NCBI RefSeq assembly: GCF_013112485.1
Contig: NZ_JABFHG010000011.1
Coordinates: 62,001-126,000, forward strand
Source: Roseicella sp. DB1501
Lineage (GTDB): Bacteria > Pseudomonadota > Alphaproteobacteria > Acetobacterales > Acetobacteraceae
Length of the DNA: 64,000 nucleotides
Reading direction: 5' to 3'
Position 1 is the stretch's first letter. Each line of letters starts with the position of its first letter. Of the stretch, positions 56,832 through 64,000 are shown piece by piece. The position numbers and the translations under genes were made by a program. Under the pieces are notes generated by a model that was not told the origin of the DNA, made no database searches, and was given only the letters and a program-made list of their open reading frames with translations.

Positions 56832-57476
56832 TCAGGCCAAGGCCGGCTGCGGCACCCGCACCAGGGTGAACAGGCCGAAGGGCGGGCAGGGCGTGATCTC
56901 CGCCGCCGCCGCCGGATCCTCGAGCAAATCGCCGAGCGCGAAATCCGGGTGCCAGCCGAGCACGCGCGAAAGCGGCGCCAGCGTCCGCTCCGCCCACCAG
57001 CGCAGCCCGCCCTGGGCGGCGAAATGGTTGACGAAGAGGAGCTGCCCGCCCGGGCGCACCACGCGGCGCATCTCCCGGTAGAGGCGGCGCGCATCCGGCA
57101 CCACGGTCGCGGTGAACATGGCCACCGCGATGTCGAAGCTGGCATCGGCGAAGCCCATGGATTCCGCATCCATCTCGGCCAGCCCATGCACGTTGCGCAG
57201 GCGGCGGGCGGTGACCCGTTCCTTCGCGCGCCGCAGCATGTCGCGCGACAGGTCGATGCCGACCACGCGCTTGCGGGGATCGTAGAGCGGCAGGGCCAGG
57301 CCGGTGCCCACCCCCACCTCCAGCACGCGGCTGCCCGGCAGGGCGTTCACCGCCGCCACGGCGCGCCGCCGGCCGGGGCCGGAGACGGAGCCGAACACCT
57401 CGTCATAGACGCCGGCCCAGCGGCGATAGGCATCGCGCACCGCCTCGGCATCCAGTGCCGCGCGGGGGTGGCCCAT
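56832..57476 (-). CDS. SAM methyltransferase, PmtA-like (phosphatidylethanolamine N-methyltransferase family)
   Basis: This roughly 214-residue class I methyltransferase has AYRRWAGVYDEVFG at the start, motif I VLEVGVGTGLALPLY and VVGIDLSRDML. These match the Rhodobacter-type PmtA family that makes phosphatidylcholine. The closing RVPQPALA region is conserved. I chose the ATG at 57476; an ATG at 57527 adds 17 residues without family match. The lipid substrate is inferred. Confidence 0.78.
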   Translation of the reverse strand: MGHPRAALDAEAVRDAYRRWAGVYDEVFGSVSGPGRRRAVAAVNALPGSRVLEVGVGTGLALPLYDPRKRVVGIDLSRDMLRRAKERVTARRLRNVHGLAEMDAESMGFADASFDIAVAMFTATVVPDARRLYREMRRVVRPGGQLLFVNHFAAQGGLRWWAERTLAPLSRVLGWHPDFALGDLLEDPAAAAEITPCPPFGLFTLVRVPQPALA

Positions 57477-57694
57477 CCTGGCGTCCTGGAGCAGCCTGGC
57501 TTCGCGAATGCTCGTGCCCCCCATCATGTTGCAAACGGCAAGTCCGGCCGGAGCCGATCCGCGCCGGGCGGAAACCGCCCAGAGGCGTGAATCGTCTCTG
57601 AAATCAATGACCTAGCGCGCCCGCTGGCGGCAGGGCCAGCATCGAACTGCACTAGACCAGCGACAGGTCGAAGGCAAGCCCGGCGCCGCTCTCC

Positions 57695-58564
57695 TCACCC
57701 TGGCCGGCGATGATCCGGCAAGGCGACAAGAACACCGCCCAATGCAATCACCGCCGCGCCGAGCAGGGTGATCGGGTCGGGCGGCTCGCCGAAGACCAGC
57801 AACGCAGAGAGGCTCGCCCAGATCAACTGCGTATAGGACATCGGCGCCAGCAGGCTGGCGGGGGCGCGGGCATAGGCCAGCACCAGCAGCCCATGGCCGA
57901 TGCCACCCAGCAGGCCGAGCGCCACCAGCAACGCCCAGTCGCCCGCCGCAGGCGGCGTCCAGACCAGCGGCAGCGCCAGGCTCGTGGCGAGCGAGGCGGC
58001 GAGGCCGGTATGCAGGATGGTGGTGCGCGGATCGTCGATGGTGGCCAGCCGGCGGGTGAGGATCTGGTAGATGGCGAAGGTGGCGGCGGTGCCGAGCGGC
58101 AGGATCGCCGCCCAGTGCATCGGCGCGCCGCCCGTCAGGAAGGGCGGGCGGAGCGCGATCAGCACGCCGAGGAAGCCGATGCCGACGCCGATCCAGCGGC
58201 GCGGGCCGACGCTCTCGCGCAGCCAGAACGCGGCGAGCGCCACGGTGAAGAGCGGCGAGGCGAAGCCGATCGCGGTGCAGTCGGTGAGCGGCAGATGCGC
58301 CAGCGCGCTCGAGAAGAGCAGGTTGCTCGCCGCCAGCAGCAGGCTGCGCGCCGCCTGCAGCCAGGGCGCGCGCGAGCGCCAGGGCAGCCGGCCGCGCAGC
58401 AGCAGGAAGAACAGCGTGGCGGCGAGCAGGCCGAAGAAGAAGCGCGCCCACATGAGCTGCGGCACCGCGAAGCGCGCGGTCAGCAGCTTCAGCATCGTGT
58501 CCATGCAGACGAAGACGGCGAGGGCGGTGAGCTGCAACGCGACGCCGGCGAGGCGGCCGTTCAT
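57695..58564 (-). CDS. DMT/EamA family permease
   Basis: This is a 289-residue membrane protein with about ten helices in two EamA repeats (about 5-135 and 150-285). The motif WARFFFGLLAATLFF and LPLTDCTAIGFASPLFT lie in the first repeat. It exports or imports small metabolites; the substrate is unknown. The start is the ATG at 58564, though a TTG six codons earlier is in frame. It is 195 bases after gcrA. Confidence 0.88.
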   Translation of the reverse strand: MNGRLAGVALQLTALAVFVCMDTMLKLLTARFAVPQLMWARFFFGLLAATLFFLLLRGRLPWRSRAPWLQAARSLLLAASNLLFSSALAHLPLTDCTAIGFASPLFTVALAAFWLRESVGPRRWIGVGIGFLGVLIALRPPFLTGGAPMHWAAILPLGTAATFAIYQILTRRLATIDDPRTTILHTGLAASLATSLALPLVWTPPAAGDWALLVALGLLGGIGHGLLVLAYARAPASLLAPMSYTQLIWASLSALLVFGEPPDPITLLGAAVIALGGVLVALPDHRRPG

Positions 58565-58667
58565 CGGCCGGGGCAGGGCCAACTCATGCCGGGGCGCCTC
58601 GCCTCCCCTGCCCCAGACGCGTCGGCATCGCCCGCGGGATCATCGGCGCCCCACAACGCGCCCCGGT

Positions 58668-58713
58668 GGGCGCGCCGCATGGGCACCCCGGTGGGCACCC
58701 ATGCGGCGCGCCC
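58668..58713. terminator. 16-bp perfect inverted repeat after gcrA
   Basis: GGGCGCGCCGCATGGG at 58668 pairs with CCCATGCGGCGCGCCC at 58698 around a 14-base loop. It lies 46 bases beyond the gcrA stop, so it is a strong factor-independent terminator candidate, though the following T-run is short. Confidence 0.6.
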
Positions 58714-58759
58714 TTCGCCGGGACGTGCCGCGGACCGTCGCAACCTCCCGCGATGGATC

Positions 58760-59227
58760 TCAGGCCGCATCCTCGCGGCGGTCGCGGACGCGGACATAGG
58801 CGACCGAGGCATGCTCGGCGCAATAGGGCTTGCCGTTCACCGCCTCGGCCGCGCAGAAGCGGAAGTCCGGCGTGCCGGGCTCGCCGAGCGGCCAGCAGCA
58901 GCTCCGCGTCGCGGCGCGCGGGAAGGGGCGCACCACGGCGGCGGGCGGCGGCGCGGCGGCCGGCGCGGACTGGGCCAGGCGGCGCAGAGGGGCCGGCTCG
59001 CGCGGCTGCGGCGGCGCGGCGGGGCGACGCGTGGGGGCCGGCCGCGGCGCGGCATTGCCCTCGGCCTCGCGGCGGATCGGGCTGGGGCGTGCCGGCAGGT
59101 TCAGGCGATGCGCCTTGCCCACCACGGCGTTCTTCGAGATGCCCATGCGCCGGCCGATCTCGGCCGTCGAGTGCCCTTCCGCCCAGAGGCTCCGGAGCTG
59201 ATCGATCGCCTCAGCCGTCCAGTCCAT
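58760..59227 (-). CDS. gcrA: GcrA cell-cycle regulator
   Basis: This 155-residue protein has the GcrA DNA-binding N-terminus (MDWTAEAIDQLRSLWAEGHS, ISKNAVVGKAHRLNL). A proline-rich linker follows, then a C-terminal domain with RSCCWPLGEPGTPDFRFC and GKPYCAEHASVAY that binds RNA polymerase sigma. GcrA works with the CcrM methylase at GANTC sites in alphaproteobacteria. A GATTC lies 190 bases upstream of the gene. Confidence 0.95.
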   Translation of the reverse strand: MDWTAEAIDQLRSLWAEGHSTAEIGRRMGISKNAVVGKAHRLNLPARPSPIRREAEGNAAPRPAPTRRPAAPPQPREPAPLRRLAQSAPAAAPPPAAVVRPFPRAATRSCCWPLGEPGTPDFRFCAAEAVNGKPYCAEHASVAYVRVRDRREDAA

Positions 59228-59470
59228 GTGGTTCTCCCGTAGCCCGACCCACTAGATGTTGCCACCCACAACATACGGTAGGCCAACGCGATGCTTTGCC
59301 ACAAGTTCTGGCGGGCATTCTGCACACGAAAAACTGTGGAAGAGCATGGGGAGAAGGGCCGGAAAACCCGTACCAGAAAATGTTTGATTTTCTGATTTTA
59401 CGCTGGCGGCAGCCGATTCTCGGCGGTGGATGATTTCCATACCCAGAAAAATGCATCGACGCGGTCTGTT

Positions 59471-59500
59471 GGCTCCCCGATGGCCGGCCAGCGGGGAGCC
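59471..59500 (-). terminator. Hairpin after the peptide-type binding-protein gene
   Basis: GGCTCCCCG at 59471 pairs with CGGGGAGCC at 59492, a perfect 9-bp stem. It lies 11 bases beyond the stop at 59512. Confidence 0.55.
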
Positions 59501-59511
59501 GGCAGCACCGC

Positions 59512-61116
59512 CTATTGCAGATCCACCGGGACGAGGTCCTGGAACCAGGACTGCGCCGAGGTGAAGCCCTTCACCTTGCGCGACATCGCCCGCGGATTCA
59601 GGTCGTGCACGATGTAGAGCCAGGGCGGATCGTCGACCAGCCGCTCATGCGCCCTGGCATAGGCGGCGTCGAAGGCCCCCGCGTCCCGCGCGGTCTCGAG
59701 CGCGGCGAAGGCTTCCTCGAAGCGCGGATCGGTCCACTGGCCCCAGTTGAAGCCGTTCGGCGGCACGAAGGCCTTCAGGAAGTAGCGCGCCATCACCCCG
59801 GCATCGGAGGAGGGCGAGGAAGGGTTGGCCGCGGTCGCGCCGTTCAGGATCGGCGCATCCGGCCCCTGGCGCACGGCGGTGAGCAGCGTGTTCCACTCCG
59901 TCACCTCGAAGGAGACGTCGACGCCGCAGGCCTCCTTCAGGTTCTGCTGCATGTACTCGTTCATCGGCAGCGGCAGCATCTGGCCGGAGCCGCTGGCCGA
60001 GATCATCACCTTGAAGGCGAGCGGCTTCTGCGGCGTGTAGCCGGCGGCGGCGAGCAGCGCCTTGCCCTTGGCCGGGTCGAAGCCATAGCGGTTCTCCGGC
60101 TTGCCGAAGCTCGGATCGGAGGGCTTGAGCCAGCCGAGGGAAGGCTCCGCCGTGCCGTTCAGCATCTCCACCAGCCCCTTGCGGTCGACGCAGTAGTTCA
60201 GCCCCTGGCGGACGCGGACATCCTTGAAGGGGGTCGTATTGCCGCCGAGCTGGAAGATCCAGGGCCAGACATGCGGGTAGGAGTTGGTGACGATGCTGAA
60301 CCCGGCCTGCTTCAGGCTGGGGATCGCGTCCGGCGGCGGCACCTCGATCCAGTCCACCTGGCCGGAGCGCAGCGCGGCGAGGCGGGTATTCGCCTCCGGC
60401 ATCGGCAGCAGCAGCACCCGGTCGAGCTTCGGCACCCGCGCCTTGTCCCAATAGGCCTCGTTCTTCACCAGTTCGGCCGAGACGCGTGGGGTGAACTTGC
60501 CGAGCCTGAAGGGGCCGGTGCCGGCCGCCGGCAAGGTCGAGACCTTGGCCCAGTCGCGGCCGGCCTTCTCCCAGCTCTGCGGACTGGCCATCAGGATGTA
60601 GACGGCCATGTAGGGGAAGTAGCTGGCGACCCGGCTGGTGCTGATCGCCACCGTCCTCTCGTCGATCTTGCGGTAGCCGGCGAGGATCGGGTTGCGGGCG
60701 CGGGTGATGCCGGCGCCGGCAGGCTCGAATTGCGGGCTGTTCGGCTTGAAGAAGCGGTCGAGGTTCCAGATCACCGCATCCGCCGTCAGCGGCGTGCCGT
60801 CATGGAAGGTCACGCCCTGGCGCAGATGAAAGATCCAGGTCTTCGGATCGGCCGGGTCCTGCTCCCACGTCTCGGCCAGGCCCGGGCGCAGCGTCGCCGG
60901 CCGGTCGGCGCGGGAGAGGTCCCAGAGCACCAGCCCCTCGAAGGCCGGATAGCCGAGGAAGCGCATGCCCTCGAAGCCGTTGTTCGGCATGCCGGTGGTG
61001 GTCGGCACATCGGCCGCGGTCATGGCGATGCGCAGCGTCTTCTCGGCCAGCGCCGGCGAGGCGGCGGCCAGAAGCGCCGCGAGGCCGAGGCCCGCGGCGC
61101 GGTGGAGATGTCTCAT
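59512..61116 (-). CDS. ABC transporter substrate-binding protein, family 5 (peptide/nickel type)
   Basis: This 534-residue periplasmic protein has signal peptide MRHLHRAAGLGLAALLAAAS, cleavage near ALAEK. The SBP_bac_5 motifs are FHLRQGVTFHDGTPLTADAV and LAALRSGQVDWIEVPPPDA. It delivers a peptide or related solute. No permease is next to it. It is closely similar in sequence to the gene at 62566 and lies 74 bases after the LLM monooxygenase, so the three make a unit. Confidence 0.9.
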   Translation of the reverse strand: MRHLHRAAGLGLAALLAAASPALAEKTLRIAMTAADVPTTTGMPNNGFEGMRFLGYPAFEGLVLWDLSRADRPATLRPGLAETWEQDPADPKTWIFHLRQGVTFHDGTPLTADAVIWNLDRFFKPNSPQFEPAGAGITRARNPILAGYRKIDERTVAISTSRVASYFPYMAVYILMASPQSWEKAGRDWAKVSTLPAAGTGPFRLGKFTPRVSAELVKNEAYWDKARVPKLDRVLLLPMPEANTRLAALRSGQVDWIEVPPPDAIPSLKQAGFSIVTNSYPHVWPWIFQLGGNTTPFKDVRVRQGLNYCVDRKGLVEMLNGTAEPSLGWLKPSDPSFGKPENRYGFDPAKGKALLAAAGYTPQKPLAFKVMISASGSGQMLPLPMNEYMQQNLKEACGVDVSFEVTEWNTLLTAVRQGPDAPILNGATAANPSSPSSDAGVMARYFLKAFVPPNGFNWGQWTDPRFEEAFAALETARDAGAFDAAYARAHERLVDDPPWLYIVHDLNPRAMSRKVKGFTSAQSWFQDLVPVDLQ

Positions 61117-61190
61117 GCGGGGTCCTCCCGGGCGTGTTCGGCGCGGGAGTAGCAAGGACCGCGCCACGCGCGCGCCGGAGGCGGACGGCC

Positions 61191-62501
61191 TCAGCCCGGG
61201 TGGCGCAGGTTCTCCCGGAGCGTCCGCCCGGCATAGGCGGTGCGGTAGAGGCCGCGCCGCTGCAGCTCCGGCACCAGCAGCCGCGTCACCTCCTCGAAGG
61301 TCCCGGGGAAGACGGTGGGCGGCAGGATGAAGCCGTCGCAGGCGCCGGCGGCGAACCAGTCCTCCATCATGTCGGCGACCTGCGCCGCGGTGCCGGCGAG
61401 CAGGTCGCGCGGCCGGCGCACCGCCTCGGCGAAGCTGATGCCCTTCTGCCGCGCCACCTGCAGCATGCGGTCGCGGTGGCCCTGCACGCCCTGATGGCTC
61501 CCCTCCCCCGCCAGCGCCGCCGGGTCGCCGATCCGGCTGAGATCGGCGACCACCGACCAGGAGCTGGCGGCGAGCACCAGCTCCGGATCGACCAGGGATT
61601 CGAGATGCGCCGCCCGCTCCCGCGCGATCGCCTCGGTTTCGCCGATCACGACGGTGACGGAGGGCAGCACGGCGCAGTGGTCCGGGTCGCGGCCGATCGC
61701 CTGCATCCGGGCGCGGATGTCGCTGCGGAAGGCCAGGGCATCCGCCTTGGTGGCCGGGGTGCAGAAGATCATCTCCGCCCAGCGCGCGGCGAATTCGCGG
61801 CCGCGGGGCGAGGCGCCGGCCTGCATCAGCACCGGCCGGCCCTGCGGGCTGCGCGGGATGGAGAGCGGGCCCTCGGTGCGGATGTAGCGCCCCTCGTAAT
61901 TGGCCCGGCGGATCTTGTCCGGATCGGCGAAGGTGCCGGCGACGCGGTCCAGCACCAGCGCATCCGGCTCCCAGCCATGCCAGAGGGCGTCGCAGGCCTC
62001 CAGCACCTCGTCGGCCATGTCGTAGCGCGCCTCCTTCGGCGGCAGGCCCGCCTGGCCGAGGTTGCGCGCCTCGAAGTCCCGCCCGGTGGTGACCACGTTC
62101 CAGGCCGCCCGCCCCTTGCTGATCAGGTCGAGCGAGCCGAGCCAGCGCGCCGCCACATAGGCCGGAGTGAAGCTGGTCGAGAGGGTGACGCCGAGGCCGA
62201 GGCGCTCCGTCACCCGCGCCATCTGCGGCAGCAGCACCATGGGATCGACCAGGGTGAGCTGGCCGCCACGGCCGACATAATCGGCATAGCTGCCCTTGTA
62301 GAGATCGGGGATGCCGAGCCCGTCGGCGAAGAAGCAGGCATCGAACAGCCCGGCCTCCAGCACCCGGGCGCAATGCTCCCAGCGGGCGGGCTCGAAGAGG
62401 TCGTCGAGCGTCGCCGCCGGATGCCGCCAGCTGCTCGGATAGCTGAAATTCGGACCCGCCTTCAGGTAGGCGACGAGGTGCATCTTGCGGCGATCGGCCA
62501 T
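61191..62501 (-). CDS. FMN-dependent LLM monooxygenase (NtaA/SnaA/DszA family)
   Basis: This is a 436-residue flavin monooxygenase of the two-component class that uses reduced FMN. Motifs are GPNFSYPSSWRHPAA near the start, FFADGLGIPDLYKG, RNLGQAGLPPKEARY and ARYDMADEVLEACDALWHGW. Members degrade aminopolycarboxylates, sulfonates or sulfur heterocycles. The partner flavin reductase is not in the window. It sits between two paralogous binding proteins, suggesting they import its substrate. Confidence 0.9.
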   Translation of the reverse strand: MADRRKMHLVAYLKAGPNFSYPSSWRHPAATLDDLFEPARWEHCARVLEAGLFDACFFADGLGIPDLYKGSYADYVGRGGQLTLVDPMVLLPQMARVTERLGLGVTLSTSFTPAYVAARWLGSLDLISKGRAAWNVVTTGRDFEARNLGQAGLPPKEARYDMADEVLEACDALWHGWEPDALVLDRVAGTFADPDKIRRANYEGRYIRTEGPLSIPRSPQGRPVLMQAGASPRGREFAARWAEMIFCTPATKADALAFRSDIRARMQAIGRDPDHCAVLPSVTVVIGETEAIARERAAHLESLVDPELVLAASSWSVVADLSRIGDPAALAGEGSHQGVQGHRDRMLQVARQKGISFAEAVRRPRDLLAGTAAQVADMMEDWFAAGACDGFILPPTVFPGTFEEVTRLLVPELQRRGLYRTAYAGRTLRENLRHPG

Positions 62502-62565
62502 CCGTCCCTCCCCGATCCGGCATGGGCGGGGACGCGCCTCCCCGCCCAGCCGCGCGTCAACCAGG

Positions 62566-64000
62566 CTATTTCATGTCCACCCGGGTCAGGTCGATGAACC
62601 AGCTCTGCGGGCTGACGAAGCCGGCAACCCGGGGCGACATGGCGCGCGGGTTCAGGTCGTGCACGATCCAGAGCCAGGGCGGGTTGTCCACCAGCCGCTC
62701 ATGCGCCTTGCGGGTCAGCGCCAGGCGCTTCGCCGGGTCGGTCTCCGTCTCCAGCGCGAGGAAGGCGGCATCGAATTCCGCATCCTTCCAATGCCCGGCA
62801 TTCGAGCCGCGCGGGGAGACATTGTCGCCGAAGAACCAGCGCCCCATGGCCGAGGGGTCGGAGGAATGCAGGCTGATGTTCAGCGCATCCGCGCCCAGCC
62901 ATTGCGGCTGCCCCGGCTCGGCCCGCAGCCCGCCGAGCAGGGTGTTCCACTCCACCACCTCGAAGCTGACCTTCACGCCGCAATGCTCGGCCAGGGATTG
63001 CTGCAGGAACTCGTTCATCGGCAGCGGCAGCATCTGGCCCGAGCCGCTGTTGGAGATGCCGACCTTGATCGAGAGCGGCTTCTGCGGCCCGTAGCCGGCC
63101 TCGGCCAGCAGCGCCTTCCCCTTGGCGGGATCGAGCGTGTAGCGGTTCTTCGGCGCGCCGAAGGCGGGGTCGCCGGCCTTGAAATAGCCGATCGAGGGCT
63201 CGGCGGTGCCGTTCAGCATCGCCACCATCTCCTTGCGGTCGAAGCAGTAATTGAGCCCCTGCCGGACGCGGAGATCGGCGACCGGGCTGCCCGCCTTCCC
63301 GGCGGCGAAGACCCAGGGCCAGATATGCGGGTAGCTGCCGGTCACCACCTGGAATTTCGCCGCCTTCAGGGAATCGATCGCATCCGGCGGCGGCACCTCC
63401 ACCCAGTCCACCTGGCCGGAGCGCAGCGCGGCGAGGCGGGTATTGGCCTCCGGCATCGGCAGCAGCAGGACCTTGTCGAGTTTTGCCCGGCCGCCGGCAT
63501 CCCAGTACTGGTCGTTGCGCGCCAGCTCGACCGATTGCCGCGGCACGAAGCGGGTGATGCGGAAGGGCCCGGTCCCCGCCGCCGGCAGGGCGGCGACCTT
63601 GGCCCAGTCCCGTCCCGCCTGCTCGAAGCTCTGCGGCGAGGTGAACAGGATATAGGCAGTCAGGTAGGGCCAGTAGGAGACGGGCCGGCTGGTCTCGAGC
63701 TCGACCGTATGGTCGTCGATCTTCCGCCAGGCGGCGAGGATCGGCACCCGCCCCCGGACGATGGCGCTGCCCGCGGCATCGAATTGCGGGCTGTCATTCT
63801 TCATGTAGCGGTCGAGGTTCCAGATCACCGCATCGGCGGCGAAGGGCGTGCCGTCATGGAAGCTGACGCCCTTGCGGAGGAAGAACCGCCATTTCCTCGG
63901 ATCGGCCTCGTCCTGCTCCCAGCGCTCGGCGAGGCCGGGCTTGAGGTCGGAAAGCTTCTTCGGGTCCGAATGGTCCCAGCCCACCAGCCCCTCGAAGACC
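62566..64000 (-). CDS. ABC transporter substrate-binding protein, family 5, second copy (5' end off window)
   Basis: This is the C-terminal 478 codons of a family-5 binding protein; its signal peptide lies beyond the right edge. It shares long stretches with the copy at 59512, for example LPMPEANTRLAALRSGQVDW and GSGQMLPLPMNE. The two are recent-looking duplicates but differ at many positions, so they may bind different ligands. It lies 64 bases upstream of the LLM monooxygenase on the same strand. Confidence 0.88.
   Translation of the reverse strand, partial: VFEGLVGWDHSDPKKLSDLKPGLAERWEQDEADPRKWRFFLRKGVSFHDGTPFAADAVIWNLDRYMKNDSPQFDAAGSAIVRGRVPILAAWRKIDDHTVELETSRPVSYWPYLTAYILFTSPQSFEQAGRDWAKVAALPAAGTGPFRITRFVPRQSVELARNDQYWDAGGRAKLDKVLLLPMPEANTRLAALRSGQVDWVEVPPPDAIDSLKAAKFQVVTGSYPHIWPWVFAAGKAGSPVADLRVRQGLNYCFDRKEMVAMLNGTAEPSIGYFKAGDPAFGAPKNRYTLDPAKGKALLAEAGYGPQKPLSIKVGISNSGSGQMLPLPMNEFLQQSLAEHCGVKVSFEVVEWNTLLGGLRAEPGQPQWLGADALNISLHSSDPSAMGRWFFGDNVSPRGSNAGHWKDAEFDAAFLALETETDPAKRLALTRKAHERLVDNPPWLWIVHDLNPRAMSPRVAGFVSPQSWFIDLTRVDMK

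Noticed and set aside
59228-59470. Possible small RNA in the AT-richer space upstream of gcrA
   Set aside because: The region is AT-richer and holds a GATTC site, but I see no promoter-terminator pair that would define an RNA; it is more likely the gcrA promoter region.

Overview
The window is very GC-rich, densely coded DNA from an alphaproteobacterium. A GcrA cell-cycle regulator, an aa3-type cytochrome oxidase operon in the alphaproteobacterial order, a PQQ-type sorbosone dehydrogenase fragment, Bug-type periplasmic receptors and several NDP-forming/FAD/LLM catabolic enzymes point to Acetobacteraceae (Roseomonas-like). That placement is an inference from gene content; no rRNA marker is present. 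I see no tRNA, rRNA, CRISPR array, transposase or prophage module.

Layout. 1-6.2 kb: end of a PQQ sugar dehydrogenase, a DUF6166 gene, an NDP-forming acyl-CoA synthetase, a branched-chain-type substrate-binding protein and a Baeyer-Villiger monooxygenase. 6.2-11.5 kb: glycine cleavage operon gcvT-gcvH-gcvP with a NUDIX gene at its tail, led by a tandem glycine riboswitch. 11.7-15 kb: a lipoprotein, ispH, thrB and rnhA. 15.1-18.3 kb: a lipid/envelope group (glycosyltransferase, LpxH-like phosphoesterase, diacylglycerol-kinase-like protein). 18.3-23 kb: a small membrane protein, a Tim44-domain protein, PmbA and an M16 peptidase. 23.2-28.5 kb: a sugar-type ABC transporter operon whose last gene is a LigD with no ligase domain. 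28.6-37.6 kb: an F420-type LLM oxidoreductase, thrC, a TetR regulator divergent from an aromatic-type monooxygenase plus Bug receptor, a DUF938 gene, a GMC oxidoreductase and a sirtuin.

37.7-42.7 kb is an accessory, decaying zone: two small orphan genes, then remnants of a catabolic cluster (Asp/Glu-type racemase with frameshift, FAD-dehydrogenase fragment, IclR and Bug fragments) around an intact amidohydrolase and a methyltransferase. Three copies of a 107-bp palindromic repeat lie within it. 42.7-44.7 kb carries a frameshifted HWE histidine kinase.

45-54 kb holds a MaoC-like protein, an M32 carboxypeptidase and the cytochrome c oxidase operon (ctaC, ctaD, ctaB, small membrane gene, ctaG, ctaE, DUF983, SURF1). 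54.2-64 kb holds an ArsR regulator divergent from an NRAMP metal transporter, a lytic transglycosylase, a PmtA-like methyltransferase, a DMT permease, gcrA, and two paralogous peptide-type substrate-binding proteins on either side of an LLM monooxygenase; the second runs off the window.

The most distinctive non-coding content is three dispersed repeat families. One (R1, four copies) has MITE-like ends and has supplied a new C-terminus to one gene and a stop codon to another. The second (R2, two copies) is a string of three hairpins. The third (R3, two inverted copies) sits at gene 3' ends. Nothing here is clearly a new multi-gene system. The best candidates for a closer look are the ligase-less LigD in a transporter operon, the R1-bounded decay zone, and the paired regulators with visible operators.
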